Positions 1 through 6,192 of a stretch of 10,527 nucleotides of DNA are shown here, one piece after another. The notes below the pieces were generated by a model. The model searched no databases. It was not told the DNA's origin and worked only from the letters and a program-made list of their open reading frames with translations. The stretch covers positions 1-10,527 of the forward strand of contig CALEYY010000276.1 in the NCBI GenBank assembly GCA_937928295.1. The letters run 5' to 3'. This DNA is from an uncultured Moraxellaceae bacterium. Its GTDB lineage: Bacteria > Pseudomonadota > Gammaproteobacteria > Pseudomonadales > Moraxellaceae. The stretch's first letter is position 1; each line of letters opens with the position of its first letter. The position numbers and the translations under genes are program-made.

Positions 1-751
1 GAATGACGTCGTCGGCAATGAATTTGCCAGCCTTGGGCTGGGTCGGGTTCATCATGCGCTTGACCCAGGCGTGCAGGTTCGGGCGCTTGGCGATGAGTTC
101 GCGCGCGGGCCAGGGGTCGCGGCCGAGGTGGGCGTAGAGCGGGCCGATGAGGCCGAAGTCGCCCATGCAGGGCTTGCTGCCGAGCAGGTAGGCGTATTGG
201 GCGAAATGGGCGTCGAGCAGGTCGAGCTGTTCGTGAGTCCAGCGCTCGATGATGTCGTGCTGGCCGGGCACCACGCCGACGCCGGGCAGGTAGCTGCGCA
301 GCAGCGTGGCGACGCGGGTGACGGCGCGGTTCTTGATGAAGCGCGGCATGAACGGCAGCAGGTTATCGCCGACTTCCGGCTGAAAGCGGTCGCGGAAATT
401 CTCCGGGTAGCTCCAGCGGAAATGCATGGCGGTGGGCAGCCAGTATTCGTCGGCCCAGGCTTCGATCAGGCTGGAGACCATCTTCTGGCGTGGCGTGCTC
501 GGCACCACGGGGGCGTCGGGGAAGCGCTGCTCCAGCACATCAATGATGTGCGAGGTGTCTTGCAGCCATTCGCCTTCGGGCGTGACGACCACGGGCATGA
601 CCTGGGCGCCCACCTTTTTCTGGATGGTCGGCATGGTCCACAGGTGGATGGTTTTTTCCACAAATGGGATGCCCTTGTAGCGGAAGTAAGCGCGGGTCTT
701 GCCGCTGTACAGGGAGATTTCCCAAGCGTAATGCAGGTAGGGGCGAGTCAT
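1..751 (-). CDS. Glutathione S-transferase-like protein (3' end outside window)
   Basis: The frame starts at ATG 751-749 and is open to base 1, giving 250 codons without a stop, so the C-terminus is missing. The N-terminal part (about residues 4-78) looks like the thioredoxin fold of GSTs: a Y-S-G-K-T-R stretch at 15-20 where the catalytic Ser/Tyr usually lies, a V-M-P segment at 51-53 that fits the cis-proline, and D-T-S-H-I at 65-69, which matches the glutathione-binding D/E-S motif with a T before the S. The rest is helical, with a late GST-C-like segment (about 170-232, including C-M-G-D-F-G and P-N-L-H-A-W-V). It would act in the cytoplasm, conjugating or isomerising with glutathione; the substrate is unknown. 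The ATG overlaps the TGA of the DUF3604 gene (ATGA), making it the last visible gene of the operon. A weak CGGAG lies about 12 nt upstream. The family call is solid, the specific activity is not. Confidence 0.87.
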   Translation of the reverse strand, partial: MTRPYLHYAWEISLYSGKTRAYFRYKGIPFVEKTIHLWTMPTIQKKVGAQVMPVVVTPEGEWLQDTSHIIDVLEQRFPDAPVVPSTPRQKMVSSLIEAWADEYWLPTAMHFRWSYPENFRDRFQPEVGDNLLPFMPRFIKNRAVTRVATLLRSYLPGVGVVPGQHDIIERWTHEQLDLLDAHFAQYAYLLGSKPCMGDFGLIGPLYAHLGRDPWPARELIAKRPNLHAWVKRMMNPTQPKAGKFIADDVI

Positions 752-3042
752 TTGGTAGTGGCTCCGGTAGCGACTTTAAGAGGGGCGGCTTTCAGCACAG
801 CGGCTTTCGGCGTAGAGCCATCGTCCACAAAAATGGGCGATGACCAAGCGCGCTGCTCGGCGGGTGCCAGGCACTCGTCCTTGCTGTCGGTGCGCTCGTC
901 GCCGTAGCAGGGTTTAACGGCGATGCAGCGACCGTGGGCGTCAAATTCGCAGCGCAGGTTGGCGGCGTTGATGGTGGGCGTGGCTTTCTCGACGGCGCGC
1001 ACATAGTAGATAGCTTCGCGGCCCTGGCGCTTGGCCGAGGTGTCACTGAACTCCACGGTGCAGCCGGCCGGGTCGCCGCTGCAGGCGAAGATTTTCCACG
1101 GGTCTTCAATCAGGTCTTTCACATTTTCGCCGCGCTGGTTCTGCGGCAGGATGCGGACCACTTCGATGCGGTCGATGACCTTGCGTTTGTTCGACGGGTT
1201 GTAGCATTCGCCGCGACAAATCTGTTCGATCTGCTTACTGCCGAGCGCGTTCAGGCTGTGCGCCGGGCAGCCGGGCAGCTGCTCGAAGTCGCCGACGGCG
1301 CGGGCGCGAAAGGTCGGGATGCCGACGCCTTTGACTTCTGAGCCCATCGGCGCGGTCATGCCTTTGTCGCCGAGCAGGTCGAACCAGAGCAGCATGCGCT
1401 CGCCGGAGGTGGCGTAGACTTCGCGGCGCTTGAGTGCGCCCCAGATGGCATCACGCGAGCGGCCGGGGCTGTGCACGGCGACCAGACCACCGGTGTAGAA
1501 GTAGGACTGCGCGCGCTCGCTTTCGTTCACTTGCAGGAAGTTGAAGCGACTCTGGTTGATGTCGAAGGGGACGGTCTTCGGCTCGGTGCCTTTCGGCTTG
1601 GCTTCGTCGATGAAGTATTTGCGCAGCGGCATGTCCTGGCCGTAGGTCTCGGTGTTGGCGACACGGCCGACCTGCTTGAAGCCGGTGCCGGGCTGGGCGG
1701 CGTGGTTGTCGCTGGAGGCGATGAAGCCGAAGCGGAAGCGCAGCGGGCCTTTGCCATCTTCACCGGGCTCGTCGAAGTTGGACAGTGCCAGCGCGTATTG
1801 CGTGGAGCCACCGGTACGGTAGTTGAAGGCGGGCAGGAAGCAGTCTTTGCACTGGCCGGCATCGAGCCAGTCTTCCGGCTTCACGCCGGGCACCACGAGA
1901 TGGCCGCCGCGCGCCGCCGCTACATAGTCGCTACGGGCTTTCGCCACGCGCTGCTCGCACTCAGCTGCCGGCAACGAGCCGCAGCGGTCGCGAATGATCT
2001 CGCCGGCGCGCCAGCACGAGGGCAGGTAGTTCTTGCTTGGCGCCGGGCAGGTGGCCTTGCCTTCGGCATCGAAGGCGACTTCCTTCCAGTCGCGATACAC
2101 CTCGGAGTTGCCGTGGCCGGAGTAGACCTCGATCAGGCGCTGGCGCTCGGGGTCATGCTCCTTGCGTGTGAGCTGTTTGTCCCAGGTCGAACCCAGCGGC
2201 GTGTAGAAGCCCCAGGTGTTGCCATGCGGGATGACCAGGCTTTCGCTGCCCCAGTCGCGCAGCTTGGCAAACAGGTCGGCGGGCGTGGTGGCGAACTCGA
2301 CGCAATCCTTGGGCAGGTCGCGTTCAGGCACACCATCCGGGCAGGTTTTCTGGCGACGCAGTTCGGCGAGTTTGTACTGCTGGTCGTACTGCGTTTGCCG
2401 GCTGGCAAAGTCCATGTAGGGCGATACGATGTTCTGCCATTCGGGACGACCCTGAGCGCGCATGGCGGCGGCTGCCATGCCGCCGGCGCTGATCGGGCGG
2501 GCCGGGATGCTGGCATCGTCGGTGTCGCGCAGAATCACATTCTTGTGGCCGTAATGCGTTTCCGGTGTATTGCCCATCTGCGTCCACTCCCAGCCGAGGA
2601 AGGTCACCATGTCGGGGTTGGCGGGGTCGCCGGCGACGGCGTTGCATTGGCGGACGGTGTCTTTCAGGTCCTGCCAGTGCCGGGGCGTGAGCGATTCGCC
2701 ATGCTCGGTGGTGGCCCAGAAATCCAGGCCGGAGCAGAAGCGCGCGTAGTCGCAGGCTTCGGCGGGCGGATGCACGCCGTTGCCGTGCATGACCGGCATG
2801 CTCCAGGCGAAGGCATCGACCGAGTAGGTGGTGTGCACATGCAGATCGCCGAAGAGGATCTGTTTGGCGTCAGGCGTGCCAGCGGTGACGGCGCGCTCGG
2901 CATCGCTGCGGGCTTTCAGGATGGCCGCAGGAACGGCCTTGCCACTGATCACGCCCGGCGTTTCAGGATGGCCTTCGCGATCGACATAGAGCCAGGCGGC
3001 TCCAGCGAGCAGCACGAGACCAGCGATTGTTATTTTTTTCAT
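748..3042 (-). CDS. DUF3604 family protein, exported, PHP-like metal-site motifs
   Basis: This is a 764-residue protein with an N-terminal hydrophobic segment (residues 4-20, after K-K) that acts as a signal or membrane anchor, so the body should be periplasmic. The segment F-G-D-L-H-V-H-T-T-Y-S-V-D-A (64-77) followed by T-E-H-G-E (112-116) is typical of DUF3604. These, with I-P-H-G-N (271-275) and S-S-D-N-H (443-447), resemble the HxH, TDH and SDxH metal-ligand motifs of PHP phosphoesterases. A metal-dependent hydrolase role is therefore inferred; no substrate is established here. The chain contains 20 cysteines, including C-K-D-C at 398-401, which suggests several disulfides. Translation starts at ATG 3042 with AGAGA 6 nt upstream. 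It follows the HupE gene after 47 bp, and its TGA overlaps the GST-like start. The family call is very likely; the function is unknown. Confidence 0.94.
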   Translation of the reverse strand: MKKITIAGLVLLAGAAWLYVDREGHPETPGVISGKAVPAAILKARSDAERAVTAGTPDAKQILFGDLHVHTTYSVDAFAWSMPVMHGNGVHPPAEACDYARFCSGLDFWATTEHGESLTPRHWQDLKDTVRQCNAVAGDPANPDMVTFLGWEWTQMGNTPETHYGHKNVILRDTDDASIPARPISAGGMAAAAMRAQGRPEWQNIVSPYMDFASRQTQYDQQYKLAELRRQKTCPDGVPERDLPKDCVEFATTPADLFAKLRDWGSESLVIPHGNTWGFYTPLGSTWDKQLTRKEHDPERQRLIEVYSGHGNSEVYRDWKEVAFDAEGKATCPAPSKNYLPSCWRAGEIIRDRCGSLPAAECEQRVAKARSDYVAAARGGHLVVPGVKPEDWLDAGQCKDCFLPAFNYRTGGSTQYALALSNFDEPGEDGKGPLRFRFGFIASSDNHAAQPGTGFKQVGRVANTETYGQDMPLRKYFIDEAKPKGTEPKTVPFDINQSRFNFLQVNESERAQSYFYTGGLVAVHSPGRSRDAIWGALKRREVYATSGERMLLWFDLLGDKGMTAPMGSEVKGVGIPTFRARAVGDFEQLPGCPAHSLNALGSKQIEQICRGECYNPSNKRKVIDRIEVVRILPQNQRGENVKDLIEDPWKIFACSGDPAGCTVEFSDTSAKRQGREAIYYVRAVEKATPTINAANLRCEFDAHGRCIAVKPCYGDERTDSKDECLAPAEQRAWSSPIFVDDGSTPKAAVLKAAPLKVATGATTK

Positions 3043-3046
3043 GGCT

Positions 3047-3090
3047 TATCTCTATTTCGTTAAATCAGTGCTTCGTCAAATCAGCTTAAT
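3047..3090 (-). promoter_or_regulatory. Leader of the DUF3604 gene: Shine-Dalgarno and 16-bp-spaced direct repeat
   Basis: This is the only gap inside the operon. AGAGA (minus strand, 3053-3049) sits 6 nt before ATG 3042 and is the best ribosome site in the operon. AAATCAG is repeated at 3062-3068 and 3078-3084 (period 16; the longer unit CGTYAAATCAG repeats with one mismatch). The gap is AT-richer than its surroundings. It may let DUF3604 be translated independently of HupE, in contrast to the coupled junctions elsewhere. Confidence 0.4.
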
Positions 3091-4349
3091 TAAACCAGCA
3101 AGCGCGTCGTGAACCAGAACACGCCCAGACCCGCGACCGCCGCCGACACGCCTTGCGTGCCCCAGGCCGCCGCGCGCGGATGGCGTCGCAGCAAGAGCAG
3201 CAGCGGCCAGATCAGGGCAATCACGAAAAGCTGACCGAGCTCGACGCCGATGTTGAAGCCGAGCAGGCCAGGGATGAGTTGTGCCGGTGGCAGCTGCAGT
3301 TCGCCCATCAGCCCGGCAAAGCCGAAGCCGTGCACGAGGCCGAAAATGAAGGTCAGCGCCAGCCGCCAGCGCTGCGGTTTCGGCGTGTCGGCGAGCAGGG
3401 CGAAATAGCAGGCAGTGAACAGCAGCAGGCCGGCCATGAGCAGGCTGGTGGTCAGGAAATGAGGCGTGAGGCCGCTGCTCAAATCGGGCGTCAGCAGCGC
3501 AAAGACGAGCAGGGCCAAGAGCAGCAGGCGCGGAATCCAGACATCGCGGGCGCTGCTCAGCCAGAGGTTTTCCGTGGCCACCAGCGCGATGGAAAAGCCG
3601 ATCAGCGCTTCCACACGCGCTTGATCGACCAGCACCCAGCCGAGGCTGGCGGCGGCCAGGGTCAGGCTGTGCGCCACGGTAAAGCCGGTCGCCACCCACG
3701 CCACATCGCGCAGGCTGCCGGCGAGCAGAATCAGCATGAGGATGAAGGCGAGGTGATCCCAGCCGCTGAGAATGTGCTGGATGCCGATGCGGATGAAATG
3801 CAGCAGTGAACTGTCGGAAGCCGCTCCGCTTTGGCTGATCGCTAGACTGGGTGCGGCGAAGTTCAGCACTTGCTGCTGCGTGTGGTGATCGGCGGTATCG
3901 ACACGCACGAAATGCAGGTGCGATGGGGCCACGGTCTCGAACAGCCGTGTGCGGATCAGCCAGTTATCCGTGCTCGGGCAATCGACGCGCCAGGTCGCGG
4001 TGACCCAGCCTTCGGATTCTTGCCGGGCTTGCACCTGGCTGGCGGGGCAGCGTTGTTCGCCGGCCCAAAGTTGCAGGTCGGCCGCCAGCAGCGCACCAAC
4101 CTTGGGCAGATAGTCGGGCGTGTAGCGCGGGTCGAGCTGAAGCCGACTGAGCTGGAGTTGCGGCACGCGGGCTTGGACTTCGGCACCGTGCTGGTTTGAG
4201 CTGGCACCGCTTGCGGCATCGGCGCTATCGGTGGAATTGGTGCCGTCTAGCGTCCATTGCGAATAGGAAGTGCCGAGGTTGTGGGCATGAGCGACCGTGC
4301 CGGCAAGCAGCAGCATAAGGCCCGACAGCACTCGCCGAAGCGCGTTCAC
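3090..4349 (-). CDS. HupE/UreJ family membrane protein
   Basis: This 419-residue protein has a signal peptide (residues 1-22, ending A-H-A-H), a periplasmic N-terminal domain to about 180, and six or seven membrane segments from about 188 to 418. The family signatures are clear: G-I-Q-H-I-L-S-G-W-D-H (189-199), F-T-V-A-H-S-L-T-L-A (223-232), H-G-F-G-F-A (340-345) and F-N-I-G-V-E-L-G-Q (365-373). The conserved histidines and Asp fit a metal-binding path; HupE and UreJ relatives are linked to nickel uptake for hydrogenase or urease, but neither enzyme is in this window, so the transported ion is open. Cys101 and Cys124 may pair in the periplasmic domain. A Ser/Asp/Ala-rich stretch (about 38-55) interrupts the N-terminal domain. 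The start is GTG, overlapping the previous TGA (GTGA); AAAGG lies about 11 nt upstream. The 47 bp after its TAA separate it from the DUF3604 gene. Confidence 0.93.
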   Translation of the reverse strand: MNALRRVLSGLMLLLAGTVAHAHNLGTSYSQWTLDGTNSTDSADAASGASSNQHGAEVQARVPQLQLSRLQLDPRYTPDYLPKVGALLAADLQLWAGEQRCPASQVQARQESEGWVTATWRVDCPSTDNWLIRTRLFETVAPSHLHFVRVDTADHHTQQQVLNFAAPSLAISQSGAASDSSLLHFIRIGIQHILSGWDHLAFILMLILLAGSLRDVAWVATGFTVAHSLTLAAASLGWVLVDQARVEALIGFSIALVATENLWLSSARDVWIPRLLLLALLVFALLTPDLSSGLTPHFLTTSLLMAGLLLFTACYFALLADTPKPQRWRLALTFIFGLVHGFGFAGLMGELQLPPAQLIPGLLGFNIGVELGQLFVIALIWPLLLLLRRHPRAAAWGTQGVSAAVAGLGVFWFTTRLLV

Positions 4350-5116
4350 GGCAGCGTGGCCTTTTCAACGCGATAGCTGCGCTGAAGCCGGTCGAGCAGT
4401 GCCTGCACGGCCTGCTCGTCGCTGCGTCGGCGCACTTCACGGCGCACCTGCTCGCGCACTTGCGCGAATGCCGGGGCGGGCGCGAGTTGCTGTTCCTGCA
4501 CTTGCAGGATGACGCGCTGGCCGTTGCTGTTGATCGGCGCGCTGTCTTGCAGGATGGGCAGCGTCATGGCGGCATTGACCAGCTCGGGGCCGAGGTAGTT
4601 CTGCAGCTTGCCCAGTGGCAGTAGGCTGTTCGGTACCGGCGGCAGAAAGTCTTTGCGCGTGCCGTCGGCACTCAGCAGCCAGGCTTTCACGCGCAGCTGA
4701 GCGGGCGGCACGAACAGGCCCGGATGCTCGGCGTAGAAGGCGGCGAGCGCGGCATCATCCTGATCTTCGTCGGCGACGCTGGCGGTGGTGGTGAACAGCA
4801 CCTCCGACACCAGCTGCCCGCGCAGGCGCTGATCGTGCTGCACCAGCCCCAGGCTCAGGCCGTGCTGCACCAGCAGTTCTTCATCGATGAGTCTGTCGAG
4901 GATCTGTTGCTGCTGCAGCGCGGTCAGCGGCGTGCGTCGCTCGGAGGCGGTCGCGGCCACGGCCTTCAGCCATTCATCGCGCAGAATCAGGCGCTCGCCG
5001 ACGCGCGCCACGGCATCACCCGGTAGGCCGGCGGCGGGCACCTGGCGCACGAGGGTGTAGCCGGCGCTGAGCATGCCGGCGAGCAGCCCGGCAATCAGGA
5101 AGTGACGCGCGCTCAC
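4346..5116 (-). CDS. PpiC/SurA-like peptidyl-prolyl isomerase-like protein, membrane-anchored
   Basis: This is a 256-residue protein. Residues 5-22 form a single hydrophobic anchor without a clear cleavage site, so the remainder should face the periplasm. Residues 34-100 (A-R-V-G then helices with I-L-D-R-L-I-D-E-E-L-L) have the layout of SurA/PpiC N-terminal chaperone helices, and A-F-Y-A-E-H-P-G-L-F-V (125-135) is the usual lead into a parvulin domain. The parvulin part (about 138-208) is short: L-R-V-K-A-W is followed after about 20 residues by L-L-P-L-G-K-L, so the typical G-x-D-F-x-x-L-A-x-x-x-S segment is absent. Isomerase activity is doubtful, while a chaperone role remains possible. 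The start is GTG, overlapping the MBL-gene TGA (GTGA), with no strong Shine-Dalgarno, which points to translational coupling. It may help fold the exported DUF3604 or HupE products encoded next; this is inferred from position. Confidence 0.82.
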   Translation of the reverse strand: MSARHFLIAGLLAGMLSAGYTLVRQVPAAGLPGDAVARVGERLILRDEWLKAVAATASERRTPLTALQQQQILDRLIDEELLVQHGLSLGLVQHDQRLRGQLVSEVLFTTTASVADEDQDDAALAAFYAEHPGLFVPPAQLRVKAWLLSADGTRKDFLPPVPNSLLPLGKLQNYLGPELVNAAMTLPILQDSAPINSNGQRVILQVQEQQLAPAPAFAQVREQVRREVRRRSDEQAVQALLDRLQRSYRVEKATLP

Positions 5117-6192
5117 AGCGACCCGACATCAATCTTTTTGGAGCCGGTGGGCAGACTGACAAAGTCGCCATCCTGACCGATACGGATGGGCCCGCTGTAG
5201 CGCTGAGCGGCATCGCCGAGGAAGACTTTTTTCAGGCCCGGCAGTGGCAACGGCGGCACGATGTGGTTGAGCAGCAGGTAGCCGACCTGGGCCTGCTCGG
5301 CGACTTCGGCGGCCTCCTGCGGCGAGGTGTGATAGTTCACGATGTCTTTGAACACCTGCTCCAGATTATGACGCCCGGCAGCGGCGGCACTTTCCTGCAG
5401 GATGGCCACCAGCGGGGCCGACAGCGCCTCGTGTACGAGCAGGTCAGCGCCCTTGGCGGCTTCGGCGACGGCTGCCGACTTGCGTGTGTCACCACTGAGC
5501 ACCACGCTGCGATCCTTGTAACGGATGCGATAACCCACGGCCGGATGCACCGGCGCGTGATCGACGGCGAAGGCGGAAATTTCCAGATCCTTGTCCTTGA
5601 TCAGCACCACCGGCTCAGCGCCCGGCTCAGCGCCCGGCATGGCAAAGGTCCTGGCGATGGCCCCGAAGCCGGTGGTCGGCAGCACGGTATTGCCATGATG
5701 CGCGACGCGGTATTGATGGTCCTGCTCATAGGCTTGCAGGAAGCCGCCAACCACGGCATCGACGCCGGGCGGGCCGTAGATCGGCACCGGCTTGCTGTTG
5801 GCGCTGGCACCCCAGCGTTGCAGCATCAGCTCGCCCAGGCCATCAATGTGGTCGGAGTGGAAGTGGGTGAGAAAGATGGCTTCGATGCGGCCTGGATTGA
5901 AGCCCATCGCGCCGATGTGGCGGGCGCTGCCGCTGCCGGTGTCGAAGATGAACAGGCGCTGGCCGGCCACCACCAGCGTGCAGGGGCCGGAGCGCTTGTC
6001 GTCGGGGAAGGGTGCGCCGGCACCGCAGAGGCCGACATGCAGACCATCGCTCAAGGTGGTCATGGTGTCGGTACTCAGACGCTTGGCGGCGACCTTCTTG
6101 ACCAGCGCCAGACTCACCGGCTCTTCCAGAAATTGCCAGCCGATGCCGGCGCTCACGGCCAGTGCAACGGCCCAGATCAGTTTGCGGTTCAT
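5113..6192 (-). CDS. MBL-fold metallo-hydrolase, tRNase Z/arylsulfatase-like, N-terminally anchored
   Basis: This 359-residue protein carries the metallo-beta-lactamase metal motif T-H-F-H-S-D-H (109-115). Other likely ligands or structural motifs are F-D-T-G (83-86), S-G-D-T (233-236) and the late L-L-N-H (307-310). The run N-Y-H-T-S-P-Q-E-A-A (286-295) matches the HST-type loop of the ribonuclease Z/long arylsulfatase branch. It would bind two Zn(II) or similar ions and hydrolyse an ester or phosphoester. Unlike ribonuclease Z it has an N-terminal hydrophobic segment (4-20), so it is probably anchored or exported and is unlikely to process tRNA. The ATG overlaps the TGA of the preceding gene (ATGA), and the TGA overlaps the PpiC-like GTG. 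A 12-bp tandem duplication adds a G-A-E-P repeat at about 187-194. The fold is certain; the substrate is unknown. Confidence 0.92.
   Translation of the reverse strand: MNRKLIWAVALAVSAGIGWQFLEEPVSLALVKKVAAKRLSTDTMTTLSDGLHVGLCGAGAPFPDDKRSGPCTLVVAGQRLFIFDTGSGSARHIGAMGFNPGRIEAIFLTHFHSDHIDGLGELMLQRWGASANSKPVPIYGPPGVDAVVGGFLQAYEQDHQYRVAHHGNTVLPTTGFGAIARTFAMPGAEPGAEPVVLIKDKDLEISAFAVDHAPVHPAVGYRIRYKDRSVVLSGDTRKSAAVAEAAKGADLLVHEALSAPLVAILQESAAAAGRHNLEQVFKDIVNYHTSPQEAAEVAEQAQVGYLLLNHIVPPLPLPGLKKVFLGDAAQRYSGPIRIGQDGDFVSLPTGSKKIDVGSL
5611..5638. repeat. 12-bp tandem duplication inside the MBL-fold gene
   Basis: CGGCTCAGCGCC is repeated exactly at 5611-5622 and 5623-5634, with a partial third copy. It encodes P-G-A-E-P-G-A-E-P in a loop between the HxHxDH motif and the SGDT motif. 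It looks like a recent in-frame slippage event with little expected effect on the active site. Confidence 0.65.

Noticed and set aside
71..907. Plus-strand open frame of 278 codons spanning the GST-like gene and the end of DUF3604
   Set aside because: The composition is rich in G, A, V and H, typical of an antisense shadow; it crosses two real genes, and the minus-strand GST motifs are convincing.
1471..3063. Long plus-strand open frame (530 codons) opposite the DUF3604 gene
   Set aside because: It mirrors the codon structure of a GC-rich gene on the other strand; its translation shows no recognisable domain, while the minus strand encodes a clear family with motifs.
3050..3079. Internal promoter before DUF3604: TTGACG at 3079-3074 (minus strand)
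   Set aside because: The -35 is good, but the best hexamer at 16-18 nt spacing matches the -10 consensus at only about 3 of 6 bases, and the start would fall almost on the ATG.
3076..3699. Minus-strand open frame overlapping the HupE gene in another frame
   Set aside because: The HupE frame has all family signatures and coupled start and stop; this frame gives an Arg/Ala/Pro-rich shadow.
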